64,000 nucleotides of DNA from Molossus alvarezi (GCA_037176705.1 CM073890.1:93300591-93364590); one strand, 5' to 3'. Numbered from the stretch's first letter, positions 1 through 11,990 are shown. Notes: a model not told the origin generated them from the sequence alone. Numbers and translations: made by a program.

Positions 1-171
1 AAGTCATATCAGAAACTTACATTTGCCTGTGACCGTGTAGGCTGTTGTCTGGAAAAAACACAATGGATCCAAGGCACCAACAGCATGGAGTAGCTTAGCT
101 AAACTTAAACACGGCTGTTTGAGGCTCAAAGACTGACACTGTACAGCCCACTCAAAGCCACTCAAAAATTC

Positions 172-430
172 GCCCTGTCCGGTTTGGCTCAGCGGTTAGA
201 GCGTCGGCCTGTGGTCCAGAGAGACCTGGGTTCGGTTCCCGCTAAGGGCGTGTACCTCGGTTGCAGTTTGTCCCCGGCCCTGGTCGGTCGTGCAGGTGGC
301 AGCCACTCGATGTGTTCCTTTCGCGTCGATGTTTCTCTCTCTCTCTCTGTTCCTCTCTCTCCCTCCCACTCTACCTAAACAAAAAATGGAAAAATGTCCT
401 CGGGTGAGGATAAAAAAAAAAAAAAAATTA
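172..430 (+). mobile_element. bat VES-type SINE (subfamily 1)
   Basis: A tRNA-like head carries an A-box-like 'tggctcagcggttagag' and a B-box-like 'gggttcggttcc'. A TC-rich stretch, the 'cctcgggtgagg' tail motif and an A-run follow. It is close to the other subfamily-1 copies in the window. The open frames across it come from the SINE and are not genes. Confidence 0.93.
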
Positions 431-589
431 TACATACCGATATAGAATAGGAAACATTCTACAAAAGAAGTAGAATTGAAAGGGAGAGAGCATTAAGGGA
501 CTGGGCTTCAGGTTTTCAGTGCCTTTCATTTCTTCCCTCCATACTTCCTCTTATCCCCTTGTCCTCTGCAATCACGAAACAAAAAACGA

Positions 590-769
590 AGACAAAGTGA
601 ACAGGAGAAGAAGGAGCATGGTCAGGGAGAAAGACCTCTGCGGAGGCAGACACATCTGATTTGAGACCCAGAGCGTTTTAGGAGTGTGGAAACAGGGACA
701 GAGCTCTCAGGACACAGTGACCTGAGACCTCCTGAGCAGGCCCCCAAACTTGGAAAAGACAAGACTGTG
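590..769 (-). mobile_element. L2-like LINE fragment, left part
   Basis: Purine-rich sequence resembling the antisense strand of mammalian L2 3' regions. It seems to continue at 2116-2650, interrupted by the L1 insertion at 784-2101. Assigned by eye, so the family is tentative. The preceding stretch 431-589 shows nothing recognisable. Confidence 0.35.
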
Positions 770-783
770 AAACTACACCCATC

Positions 784-2101
784 AAGAAACAAAGGAAAAA
801 ATTAATACATGGGATTATATCAAGCTAAAACGCTTCACAGTAAAAACAATAAGCATCAGCCCTGGCCGGTTTGGCTCAGTGGTTAGAGCGTCGACCTGCG
901 GTCCGGAGAGACCCGGGTTCAGTTACCGCTAAGGGCGCGTACTTTGGTTGCAGTTTGTCCCCGACCCTGGTTGGTCGTGCAGGTGGCAGCCACTCAATGT
1001 GTCCCTTCACGTCGATGTTTCTCTCTCTCTCTCCCTTCCTCTCTCTCCCTCCCACTCTATCTGTACAAAAAATGGAAAAATATCCTCGGGTGAGGATAAA
1101 AAAAAAACAACAAACAAACAAACAATAAGCATCAAATTGGAAGGGGAACCCACTACATAGGAGAGCATAATTACCAATGACACATCAGACAGGGGATTAA
1201 TTTTCAAAATATATACTCATACAACTCAACAAAAGAACGACAAAGAATCCAATTTAAAAAATGGGCAGAGGACCTAGACATCTCTCCAAACAGGACATAC
1301 AAATGGCCAAGAGACACATGAAAAAATGTTCATGTCATTAATCATCAGAGAGATGCAAATAAACAACTATGAGATATCACCTCACCTCACACCTGCCAGA
1401 ATGGCTGCCATTAACAAATAATCAAACAACAAGTTTTGGTGAGGGTGTGGAGAAAAGGGGACTCTAGTACACTGCTGGTGGGAATGCAGCCACTATCGAA
1501 AGCACTATGGTGTTACTTCAAAAAGTTAAAAATTTAACTGCCATTTGACCCAGTGATCCCACTTCTAGGAATATACCCTAAGAAGCCTGAAACGCCTATC
1601 AGAAAGAATATATGCACCCCTATGTTCATAGCAGCACTATTTGCAATTGCTAAGATCTGGAAACAGCCCATGTGTCCTTCAGTAGATAACTGGAACACTA
1701 TGCAGCTGTAAGAAAGAAAGATCTTGTATCCTTTGAGATGACATGGAGGGACATGGAGAGTATTGTGCTAAGTGAAATAAGCCACAGAAAGACAAGTACC
1801 ACATGACCTCATTTATTTTTGGAATATAATGAAAAAAAATATGGTGATGAACGAAATAGACCCAGAGACATAGAAGTAGGGTTCAGACTGACTTCAGAGG
1901 AGGGGGCATAACCAATGGACACAGACAATAATGCCAGGGGTGGGGGGATGGGGCAGGAATGAGAGGAGGGTGTCAATGGGGAAAAAAGAAGGAACATCTG
2001 TAGCAACAATTAAATAGAGAAATAAATAAATGTTTAGTGGAAAAAAAAAAATAACCAAAAAAAAAACCAAAAACAGTAAAAAAAAGAAAGAAAGAAAAAA
2101 A
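784..2101 (+). mobile_element. 5'-truncated L1 with nested SINE
   Basis: This is an L1 3' end. ORF2-derived sequence is present but carries frameshifts and deletions, and a 3' UTR and an A-rich tail (about 2041-2101) follow. The 14-bp direct repeat 'aaactacacccatc' flanks it at 770-783 and 2102-2115, which marks target-primed insertion. A SINE at 859-1120 sits inside it and is therefore younger. ORF2 is not readable as a protein here. Confidence 0.85.
859..1120 (+). mobile_element. bat VES-type SINE (subfamily 1), nested in L1
   Basis: Full-length copy with A and B boxes and the 'cctcgggtgagg' tail. The 14-bp TSD 'aacaataagcatca' lies at 845-858 and 1121-1134, inside L1 ORF2 sequence, so it inserted after the L1 did. 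Confidence 0.93.
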
Positions 2102-2115
2102 AAACTACACCCATC

Positions 2116-2650
2116 CAGTCCATAGCGAGAAAGTGGATGTCGACGTACACTGACTGACATGGTCAGATTTGCATGTGAGAAAAGCCACAGGCCTGGGTAC
2201 AGAGAAAATGATTGGAAAACCTGACTGGAGGTCGGAAGACTACTTAGGAAGTTGCTACTGTAATCAGGGAGGAAATGAAGGCTTGAGCCAAAGCTGGAAG
2301 CTGTCGGAAGATGATGGATTCAAGAGTTATTAAAGAAGAATCAACAGAACTTGGTACCTGATAAGGAAATAGAAACACCAAGGATGAATCCAGGTGCGTC
2401 ATATGGCCCAGTGGATGATGGTTTCAACCTGAAAATGAGAGACCACAAAGGAAACCACTGTGGAGAAAGAAGACAAAGCCTTCTGGTGTACATATTTTGA
2501 GTCTGAGTTGTTTAGATAGATAACCAGGTGGTGATGGTTGTTGAAATGGGCCTCAGGAAGACCAAGACTGGAGATACAGATTTGGAAGACATAAGGTAGC
2601 ACTTGACATCATGGCAATAGATTGGATCACTCAGGGAAAATAGAATATGT
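2116..2650 (-). mobile_element. L2-like LINE fragment, right part
   Basis: Purine-rich sequence resembling antisense L2, apparently continuing the fragment at 590-769 across the L1 insertion. Family assignment is by eye only. The stretch 2651-2873 holds nothing recognisable. Confidence 0.35.
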
Positions 2651-2889
2651 ATAATGAGAATAGAGAACGGTTATTGATCTCTCCTTAGTAAATATTACCA
2701 GCTTCTCTAAGCCCTTGCTATACTCAAAGATCTTGATTATTCTTATTTTACCTTTAAGAAACCCCACTAATAAGCATTAACTGCTTACTTAGCAAACTAG
2801 AGTTTATGGGAGTATATGATCATGATCTCACCTTTGTTTCACTATTGAGAATGGGAACAAACATACCAATATTAAATAAATTCAAAGTA

Positions 2890-3570
2890 ATTTCCAATAC
2901 ATATAGAGTGCTCATACAACTCCACAAAAGGAAGACAAAGAACCCAATTAGAAAATGGGCAGAGGAACTAAATAGACACCTCTCCAAACAGGACATACAA
3001 ATGGCTAAGAAACATATGAAGAAATGCTCATCATCACTAATCATCAGAGAGATGCAAATCAAAACAACAATGAGGTACCACCTCACACCTGTCAGAATGG
3101 CTGCCATCAACAAATCATCAAACAACAAGTGTTGGCGAGGGTGTGGAGAAAAGGGGACTCTAGTGCACTGCTGGTGGGAATGCAGACTGGTGCAGCCACT
3201 ATGGAAAACAATATGGTGTCACCTCAAAAAATTAAAAATTGATCTTCCATTTGACCCAGTGATCCCACTTCTAGGAATATACCCTAAGAAGCCTGAAACA
3301 CCAATCAGAAAGAATATATGTACACCCATGTTTGTAGCAGCACTATTTACAATCGCTAAGATCTGGAAACAGCCCAAGTGTCCATCAGTAGACGAATGGA
3401 TCAAAAAGCTGTGGTACATATACACAATGGAGTACTACGCAGCGGTAAGAAAGAAAGATCTTTTATCCTTTGAGACTACATGGAGGGACCTTGAAAGTAT
3501 CATCCTAAGTGAAACAAGCCAAACAGAGAAAGACAAATTTCATATGATCTCACTTATTTGTGGAATATAA
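2890..3570 (+). pseudogene. L1 ORF2 C-terminal fragment (5'-truncated, frame open)
   Basis: About 225 codons of the L1 ORF2 C-terminus are open to a TAA at 3568-3570. Visible family hallmarks are '[20 protein letters not shown]' (Cys-rich region), 'LLGIYPKK', '[11 protein letters not shown]' and a terminal 'HMISLICGI'. Endonuclease and reverse transcriptase domains are absent because the element is truncated at its 5' end, so it cannot mobilise itself. The ATG at 2806 lies upstream of the L1 boundary and is fortuitous. The frame is intact while the L1 at 784-2101 is badly decayed, which suggests a younger insertion (inference). Confidence 0.85.
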
Positions 3571-3717
3571 TGAACATAACAGTTTGAGGAATGGGGTAGT
3601 CCCGGAACACGGAAGCGGGGTACAGACTGACAATCCCCTAAAAAGTGGGGAGGTAGGCGAGGGATGAACCACAGAACTTATACGCATGTATGCATGAACA
3701 GTGGACATGGACAACAA

Positions 3718-3772
3718 TCTGGGGAAGGGGCAGGGAGGGAGGGGGAGGGGGGAATCAGTGGGGGGGGAGGAG
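3718..3772 (+). other. G-run cluster in L1 3' UTR (potential G-quadruplex)
   Basis: Several runs of three to eight G are packed into about 55 bp. Mammalian L1 3' UTRs are known to carry quadruplex-forming G-tracts, and this fits that pattern. Confidence 0.6.
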
Positions 3773-3807
3773 AAACATCTGTAACAAAAATTAATCAATA
3801 AAAAATA

Positions 3808-4060
3808 GCCCTGGCCAGTTTGGCTCAGCGGTTAGAGCGTCGGCCTGCGGTCCGGAGAGACCGGGGTTCGGTTCCCGTTAAGGGCGCGTACTTCGGTTGC
3901 AGTTTGTCCCCGGCCCTGGTCGGTCGTGCGGGTGGCAGCCACTCGATGTGTCCCTTCACATCGATGTTTCTCTCTCTCTCTCCCTTCCTCTCTCTCCCTC
4001 CCACTCTATCTGTACAAAAAATGGAAAAATATCCTCGGGTGAGGATAAAAAAAAATAATA
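3808..4060 (+). mobile_element. bat VES-type SINE (subfamily 1)
   Basis: Full-length, close to the subfamily consensus seen across the window, ending in 'cctcgggtgagg' and an A-rich tail. It inserted into the A-rich tail of the L1. Confidence 0.93.
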
Positions 4061-4073
4061 ATAAAAAAAAATA

Positions 4074-4123
4074 ATAAAAATAATAAATAAATAAATAAAA
4101 GTGTCAAAACAATTTACCCAGAA

Positions 4124-4166
<43 letters not shown>

Positions 4167-4167
4167 A
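4074..4167. repeat. (AAAT)n microsatellite, interrupted
   Basis: Two blocks of AAAT/TAAA repeats (about 4074-4100 and 4124-4167) flank a short unique segment. They probably grew from the retroelement A-tails. Confidence 0.9.
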
Positions 4168-4176
4168 TTCAAAGTA

Positions 4177-5123
4177 CAAACAAGGAGCAAATTAATTTTT
4201 TAAAAATTGTTACATTGTAAAATTAATTCAGTGTCTCTTAAATGCTGAAGGATTATAAAAGGGTGAGAAATGGGTGTGATTAATCAGAAGATTATTTAGA
4301 GTAAAACACTGAAGACATGTTCAACTATTGCATCACTGGTTTTCTGGCTTTGGTTTAAGAATCAGATGTGCAGTATGAAACAATGAAGGAAATGCCACAA
4401 TTGCACCAATGCAAAGTAGAATTGAATCCTTTGTACATTTCATTCATATTTTAAACTGTTGCATCATGTTTAGAGACAATGCCTCAAATTCTTATAAATT
4501 TTTCACTGTGAATTGTGTTTTAACTAGAAGCAACTAGTCAATTAGAACTTGGCAGGCTGCTCTGAGTCCTAAGAGCTTTTTAAAAACTTGGCAAATGAGT
4601 TTTGTACATGCCCACAAGTACACTTATTCATATGTCTTCTATTTTATACTAATAAATAGTCCTCTAGAGAAAAACTAACTGCAAAGCAAAGTGTTTTCAA
4701 ATTTTCCAGTTTTATCATTTGGTTTATTCATAAGTAATAGAAAAAAAAACCTTTACTACCTGGAATGTGTGTTATTTAGCAAAGTTATCTGCCTGGGTTT
4801 TTCTCAAACTAATGTTCTTCTGTTTTTTTTATAAAGTGCTCTGCCCAGTAAATTCAAAATTGCTGTGAGAATGGTCCAAAGATAGCTTTATTTTTTACCG
4901 TGTGTACAGTGTGTACATACACTAGGGATTGAAGATGAGTACTTGTGCACCTGCTGCTGTGCTCAATTTGACACTGTAGCTAAGTGGAGGCAGAAAGAAG
5001 AAGGAAAACCACCGAGAAAATGCCTGCATCTCTGGAATATAATGCTAGAAGGCTTGTTACTGTGTTACCTTTTAATAAAATTCTGGAATTTTAGAACTAA
5101 AAATCAACAGTATGATATCTATT
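4177..5123. other. no gene recognised (probable VEPH1 intron)
   Basis: AT-rich sequence with stops in all frames. The 60-codon frame at 4943 shows no recognisable protein features. Confidence 0.6.
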
Positions 5124-5249
5124 AACTTGCAAACTGCTTGAGCGCAGGGATTGCACCATGTCTACTGTTGTTTTTCCAGGGTCACACAGTGCCTGACACA
5201 TGGTAGGAGCTCAATGTATAATGGGTACCAACTGAATAAATAAATTAAT
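5124..5249 (+). mobile_element. L2 LINE 3' end
   Basis: Matches the familiar L2 terminal pattern: 'gagcgcagggattg', then 'cagtgcctgacacatggtag', then 'gctcaatgtataa' and a 'tgaataaataaa' end. The next stretch, about 5250-5345, resembles an antisense MIR fragment, and 5346-5775 shows nothing recognisable. Confidence 0.6.
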
Positions 5250-5775
5250 CTTGTCATTTTCTGGATGTTAAAATTGGAAGTCAAAGGAACTGTTGAAGGT
5301 CACATAGTTAGTCAATAGCATACCTAGAGCACAAAAGATTGTTTCTTCCCCATGCAAAGTATGTGGTGGGTCTGAATGGCTCTCAGAGCCCAGTCCTCCA
5401 TGTGATGGCTTGGAATTCCATGTGTGTCTTCTGTTCTGCATTCATCTTGTGAGAACTCAATATCGACATTTGCATCTACAATAACCATGGTGGAGAAAGA
5501 GAGGCAACTCAGAGAATCACTGACTGGCTTTTAATCACTTCTGCCTGGAGTAACTTATCCTTTTTCATAGTTCATCAGCTGAAGGAAGTCAGAGGGCCAA
5601 TCCTTACTTCCAGAGGCAGAGCAATGTAATCTATGTGCCCAGAGTAGCGAAGAGCCAGTTACATTGTTGACAGCACCAGGTCCTGCCTCCTTCCCTTAAC
5701 CTCCCCAAGGCCTGCGGTGTACTTCCACTAGGATCTGTGAGTAATAAACCTAAACATGAAGAACAACTATAGAGA

Positions 5776-7335
5776 ATGCAACAAAAATGTATCATTTATT
5801 ACAGCAACCAAATCCATAGGGGATCTAGGAACCATATAAAAAAAGATGTGAAACTTTCACATGAAGAAAAAAATTTAAACATTAATAACATGTTTGTTTG
5901 TTTTTAACTGAATTTATGGAAAGATATACTCTACTCATAGCTAGGAATATTCATTGTCACACAAATAATGTTTTCCCAAATTAAAATATAAATACAATTT
6001 TATTTTCAGTAATAATAGCAACACAATTTCTTCATGGAGCTTGACAAACTAATCCTAAATATGAATAACCAAAACAATTTTGAAAAAGAACATAGAGGAA
6101 GAAATTTTTCTACTAGGAAAAGAAAATGTATTCTAAAGCTATGATAAGGTGAGAGCATGATTATTGCAGTAGGGGTTAATTAATGACAAAAAATAGAGTC
6201 CAGAGATAGCACCAAGCATATACAGACACTTGGTAGATAAAAAAGGAGGATTTCAAATCAATGAGGAGAAAATAAAATATTTTTAAAACACTATGAGGGC
6301 ATGTGACTTTCCAGATTGAAAAGATAAAATTAGATCCCTCCCAGACACTATATAGATAAATCAACTCCAGATAGATTAGAGGCCTAAATGTAATCAATGA
6401 AACCTTAGAACTAGAAGAAAATACATAATAATTAAATTGGACTCAAATATAAAAATATATGTATAATAAAAATATATAATAATTAAATTAGACAGCTAGA
6501 TGACAATCAACATGGGTGAATAACTAGCTTTCCAGAAGTCTATTTCATTTAAAGCTTATTTAAAAAAAAAAAAAAGACATTTAAACATCCCCCAAAGGAT
6601 TCCCCTATCTAGTTAATTAACAGATTCATTATCTCACCCATTGCTCTCCCTGCCATGAGAACATTTAAGTTCTCTCTTAACAGAGTTTAAACATTTTATC
6701 AGAGATGCTCACTTCTTTCCACAAGGAAGTTTTGTATTATAACATATAAAAATGTTCTGTCCTAGAGAAGGTTTAAGACAAATTTTTCTTTACAACCTTT
6801 AAAAAGAGCAATCTAGCAATAGCTGGCAATATTACAAATTTGCTGTGCCCTATTACCTTGCAATTCCATTTCTAGGTAAAACTCGCACATACCTTCACTA
6901 GGAGACATGTACAGATGTTTGCACAAGAAAACCAGGAACAATGACAATGTACATCAGTAGACGAAAGAAGAAAATGTTTTGGTATAGTCATGTTATACAG
7001 ATAGTAAAAGGGAATTAATTAGACCTATATGTGGTAACATGGGATAGATCTTGAAAACATATTGAATTTTAATAAGCAAGTTACAAGTATATGACATAAA
7101 TAATATCCCAGTTTGCATAAATTTTTAAAACACACTAAGCAGCACTATGCATTATTTATGGGTACATATACTTGTGATCAAAATATAACACCGTGTCTAG
7201 ATTCACACCAAATATGATAGCATTGTCTCTGGATAATGAGGAAGTGGAGGAAAGAGGAAGGGAAATGTTACTGGGAAAGAGATTAAGGAGATCTCAAATT
7301 CATCTGTTTGTTTGTTCGTTTGTTTGTTTTTAATC
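5776..7335 (+). mobile_element. old L1M-type LINE fragments
   Basis: Stretches resemble decayed L1 ORF2 (for example 6340-6425, around 'tagattagaggcctaaatgtaa', and 6860-7010) and the 3' region. Many indels and stops are present and no frame survives. The subfamily cannot be set by eye. An AT-rich tandem duplication around 'taataattaaatt' lies at about 6425-6495. Confidence 0.5.
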
Positions 7336-7611
7336 AGAAGCAAAATATGAGTATTTCTTGTTTGGCCAGCAAGTACATAGGTATTTGTCACATTATCCAT
7401 TATACATGTTTTTTTCTTTTTTTATTTAATTAAACTTATAAGTACTGTCTAAGAGTCAACCATTGACAGATTTGACTCTATAAAAATATAAAGTTCATAA
7501 AAACCAAAACCTGTCTTCATAATAACTTAAATGAAAATATGTGTAATAAGCATAAAAGACAAAGTTTAATATCCCTAAGACACTAAAGTTTATTCAAATT
7601 AATAATTGATG

Positions 7612-7838
7612 GGCCATCCGGCTGGTGTGGCTCAGTGGTTGAGCATCGACCCATGTACTGAGAGGTCGCCAGTTCAATTCCTGGTCAGGACATATGCCCA
7701 GGATGTGGGCCTGCTCCCCAGTGGGGGACATGCAGGAGGCGGCCAAGCAATGTTCTCTCTCATGGATGTTTCTGTCTCTCTCTCCCTCCCACTTCCTCTC
7801 TCTCTAAAATCAATAAAGAAAAAATGTTTTTAAATAAT
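7612..7838 (+). mobile_element. bat VES-type SINE (subfamily 2)
   Basis: The head is 'gtggctcagtggttgagcat' with a B-box-like 'agttcaattcc'. The body is 'tgcaggaggcggccaa' and the 3' end 'taaaatcaataaagaaa'. The last two distinguish it from subfamily 1. Confidence 0.9.
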
Positions 7839-7849
7839 AATAATCAGTG

Positions 7850-8372
7850 GACAAAGGATATGAGACTTGGAGTCCAGGAAAAGTATTCAGCCTCAGTCAA
7901 GATACAAAAACTGAAATTAAAATAACATGATCCTTTTTAACCCATTTTTTAAAAAGACAGTAATCAGTGCTGTCTAGATTAAGGGAGTTCAGACACTCAC
8001 ACACATTTCTAGTTGAAGTGTAAATTATTTCAACATTCATAAAAACCAATTTAGCAATGTCGGTCAAGAGTCTTAAAAATATTCACATCCTTTAACACAG
8101 TGATTCCACTTCTAGGAACCTGTTCTGAAGAAATTATCTGAAATGTGTACAGAACTTAAGATACACACACCATAAAAAGTATTGTGGAGTTAAAAATTAA
8201 AAAAATTAAAAAAAGGCCCTGGCCAGTTTGGCTCAGCGGTTAGAGGGTCGGCCTGCGGTCCAGAGAGACCCGGGTTCGGTTCCCGCTAAGGGCACGTACT
8301 TCGGTTGCAGTTTGTCCCCGGCCCTGGTTGGTTGTGCGGGTGGCAGCCACTTGATGTGTCCCTTCACGTCGA

Positions 8373-8409
<37 letters not shown>

Positions 8410-8870
8410 TCCTCTCTCTCCCTCCCACTCTATCTGTACAAAAAATGGAAAAATATCCTCAGGTGAGGATAAAAAAAAAAAAAGTATTGTGGAGTGATTT
8501 ATAAACAGCTTAAATGTCTACAGATGAGAGAATGAGAGTATTAGATATAAATAGATGAAAATATATAGAGAGAGTTATATCTAGAGATAGGAGAATTAAA
8601 TGAATATATCCATCTATATGGAAGAATATTAAGGAACCATGAAAATCATGTTTATGGGAAATGTTTAATCACATGAAACAATACTTACATCAAATATCAC
8701 ATGACAATACACAAAAGTATTTATATAAAGATTATTTGGAGGATTTTTTACTAAAACAAACAAAAGGAAATATACCCAGATGTTGGCAATGATTAGCTCT
8801 GGTTGAGCTAATTTCATTTTAAGATAATTCATTTCATTATAAAATAACGATTTTTGTAAAGGGTAGAGAA
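7850..8870 (+). mobile_element. old L1M-type LINE fragment with nested SINE
   Basis: The 'cagtgattccacttctagga' region and the flanking sequence resemble decayed L1 ORF2 3' sequence. A SINE at 8216-8478 splits it. No open frame survives. Confidence 0.45.
8216..8478 (+). mobile_element. bat VES-type SINE (subfamily 1) with displaced TSD
   Basis: Full-length copy with a (TC)n expansion at about 8376-8406. The 17-bp repeat 'aaaaagtattgtggagt' lies at 8174-8190 and 8479-8495. The 5' copy is separated from the SINE start by 25 bp of A-rich sequence. Confidence 0.92.
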
Positions 8871-9722
8871 TCCATTGATTTATTTAAGAAATGGGTAGAA
8901 TGGCCTCCATGGAGTAGCTAGAGATATAATTAATATTTCCAGCTTCAGAAGGTGAGGTGCTCTGATCCTCAGAGGACCAGACAGTTGACAAAGTTGACTG
9001 GGGAATTGCTAAAGGACTGGAATTCGAGAGACAAGTCTCCTTTATTGACACACATGTTCTGGTTCCCAAAGCCTGGAGAAATTCCATATGCCATAGAAAT
9101 GAGGTCTCAAGGCTATGCCCATTATGGAAACAGGAAAAAAAAAAAAAAAGAAGAATTAAATTTGCTGCTTAAATAAAATGGGCCCCATCTGGCTAACATT
9201 TGGAGACTTGTTTTCAGTCCACATTGCCACAAACACACTTGACAGTTCCCAGGGTAACTGGCAGCTCTGTCACAGCATAAATAAACCGAAAGCGCCAGTT
9301 CTGTGTGGAACGAAAGGAGACTTGATGCCCCAAGGCTTAGATTTAGTGTTTGGAGATACACTGCTAATTCAGTGCTTTAATAAATAAATGCATAAGGAAG
9401 TAAATAAGGGGTAGGCTTATTATATAAAGGCTGTTAAGTATTCAAATTCACAGGAGAAATCTAAGTCTGAAGGTGTGATGTGAGTGACAAGTAGGCCAGC
9501 CTCAAGGGAGGGCAGGTGAATCGTGGTGTTTGAGAGCAGTTAGCGATGTTGAAGCTCCCTGCCAGAGCAAGCTCCATGGAAATAGGGTAGATGAGAATTA
9601 GGTTTGGGATTTCAGAAGCCTAGATGGGGGTGGGGACTCCTGGCTATGCGCCCAGAACCAGGAAAATCTGATAGGCAATATCTAAAAATCTAAGGGAGGC
9701 AAAGAGATTAAAAGAATGTTTG
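8871..9722. other. no gene recognised
   Basis: Intron-like sequence with an A16 run at about 9134-9149. The short frames are not protein-like. Confidence 0.55.
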
Positions 9723-9939
9723 GCCCAGCCAGTGTGGCTCAGTGGTTGAGCATCGACCCATGCACCAAGAGGTTGCCAGTTCGATTCTCGGTCAGGACGC
9801 ATGCCCAGGTTGTGGGCAAAATCCCTACTGGGGGCATGCAGGAGGCAGCCAATCGATGTTCTCTCTCATAGATGTTTCTATCTCTCCCTCTCCCTTCCTC
9901 TCTCTTTAAAATTAATAAAGAAAACAAAATGTTAAAGAA
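9723..9939 (+). mobile_element. bat VES-type SINE (subfamily 2)
   Basis: Head 'gtggctcagtggttgagcat', B-box-like 'agttcgattctc', body 'catgcaggaggcagccaatc' and 3' end 'aattaataaagaaaac'. Related short sequences, 'aaagaatgt', sit on both sides and may be the TSD. Confidence 0.9.
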
Positions 9940-10239
9940 TGTGTGAATAAGATCCTATCCAAAGAAGCCAGGCCAAGAGGTAAATCCAGTGATTAAGGGG
10001 TGAACTCCATGAGAATGATAGAAAACTGAAGGCAAGGGGGTTGGGAGGACAGGTTGAAGGTGGGATGTGGTGCAGATGCCAATACCTGGGACATTCTTTG
10101 TGGAGAGCGAGCTCCTTAGGATAGTGGGCATTAAAGTACAGGGTCTGGGTCTTTTTTTAAGAAAGAGGAAAATAGTTCCAAGCAAATGACATCAGCAATG
10201 ACATGGAGGAGGCAAATCACAGTAAAGATATGGTAAATG

Positions 10240-11990
10240 TGACCCTATGTTCATTCATTCAGTTAAAAATATTTGGGGAGAATGACTGCTCTATGCCGAG
10301 CACTGTGCAGGGACCCAACATAAGTAATCATGCCCTGCCCAAGGGACACAGTAACACACAAGTAAATAATACACAGATTTCACCCTGACATATGCCTGAA
10401 AGAAAAGATGAAGGGAGCATTAGTTGGGTGGTCAAAGAAGGCTTCTCGGAGGTGGTGTCTGAAGAATTTTCCCGGCAAGGAGAATGTTTTGCACAAAGAC
10501 CTTGAGATTAAATTCCAAAAAGAGAGAAAGAATAATAAAAGCAAGGCAAAACCTTGGCAGGTTAGAGCATTCTCCTCTGAATTTAAATTAGACTTCCTAT
10601 CAGAAAAAAAATTCTGAGTGGGCATCTTCAATGTTTATATTTATTTACTTATAAATTGTATACATTGTATTATACATATAACATATTCAAAAATAGAAAT
10701 GTTAAAGGATAAGATGAAAAATAAAGTGCAAGTTCTAATATGTTCTTCTTTCTCCATCACTGTGGATGGTCATGCCCCCTGGGGGGACCTCGTTCCTCTT
10801 CCACAGCACTGGAAGAGGTAAAAGGATCCAGGTGGAGCCCAGTGACCAAAAGGGCGAGTGGAGAGTTCATCCGGGGGAGTTGACCTCTGGCCATGGCAAG
10901 GAGCTTCTATTTTATTGCAGTCGATAGGAAGTCACTAAGAGTTGTGAGCAGCAGACATCACCCAGCTTGTTTTCAAAATATCACTCAGTCTGCAGTGCAG
11001 AGACTGGATCGGAAGGGGGCAAAAGCAGAATCAGGGATGACTAAGGAGACGATTACTGATCCAGATGAGAGCACAGAGTAGCTTAAACTGGAATGGTCCT
11101 CCTCGGGAGAGGGTAAATGACACATCCATACAAGTTTTGGAGATAAAAGAGACATAACAAGCTAATGCAGGGGGTGTGAGGGTGAGGGAGGATTTCGAAC
11201 GTCTAAAATTTAAAATGCGTATGTGGTGTTCCAGTAGAATTGTCTAGCAGGCAAATGTGAAGCCATTTAGGGCAGAAATATAAATAAGGGCATTTTGGCA
11301 CAGAGGCGATGAAAGCCTTGGGGAGATTAAAGCGATCTGAAAGACAGTATGGAGAGGAAAAGGACTCAGTTCAGGGTTAAATCCAGCGAGCAGCCGAGGG
11401 AAAAAGAAACCCAGAAAGTGTAGAGGTCACAGAGAATGTCCAAAAAAGAGAAAGGGTGTGGAGAGGATTCGGCAGCCAGATCAAGGAACATAAGTACAGA
11501 AAAGTGTCCTTCCCTTTGGGCAACTTGAAAAGAGCAGTTTTAATGGGGTTTAAGGGCAAGGTGCAAACAGCAGTGGGTGGAGAAATGCACAGGAACGAGT
11601 GGGGAAGGCAACAGCATCTGCAGAGAGCTGTTGTAAACGTTTGGTGCTGAATGGGCTGGTCATGGAGGAAGTACGAAGATGGTTTCATATGGAAACCCCA
11701 GATCATGTTTGTAGATTCTTGGGATGATGCAACAGACAGTGGAAATGGTAAGCAGATGAGAGGGGAAAGTCACTGCATGCAGATCCAGACCATGTCGTAG
11801 ATTAGATAGTGGGAAGATGAGTTCTTTTGGATGACTTTTCATCTTTATTGGTGAAATAAGAGGTCAGGCCATCAGCTAAAAGTGGGGTGGGGAAAGGAGA
11901 GGTAGAATGTGAGAGGTTTGAGGAAAGAGGAATTCTGAAAGGAACCATGAACTTACCAGAAAAAAATAGCAGGACCATCAGGCAATGAGG
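10240..11990 (-). mobile_element. L2 LINE fragments (antisense)
   Basis: A series of landmarks resembles L2 in reverse orientation: 'ttcattcattcagttaaaaa', 'tgccgagcactgtgca', the 'gtggtcaaagaaggcttctc' motif and 'gccatggcaaggagctt'. It is strongly decayed. Long minus-strand frames here (for example 11377-11706) reflect the pyrimidine-rich L2 sense strand and are not genes. Confidence 0.55.

Larger units (their letters stand above)
2890..4160 (+). mobile_element. 5'-truncated L1 with SINE inside its tail
   Basis: The element runs from truncated ORF2 through a G-rich 3' UTR (about 3571-3790) to an A-rich tail. The repeat 'aaataaattcaaagta' occurs at 2874-2889 and 4161-4176 and is the probable TSD, although its first seven bases resemble the adjacent AAAT repeat. 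A SINE occupies 3808-4060 in the tail. A short unique segment at about 4099-4124 lies between the SINE and the final AAAT repeat; it may be a 3' transduction. Confidence 0.75.

Noticed and set aside
172..430. Frames of 60-100 codons beginning like 'MAQRLERRPAVRRDPGSVPA' seen at many places
   Set aside because: They are translations of the tRNA-like SINE head and recur at nearly every SINE copy. They are not genes.
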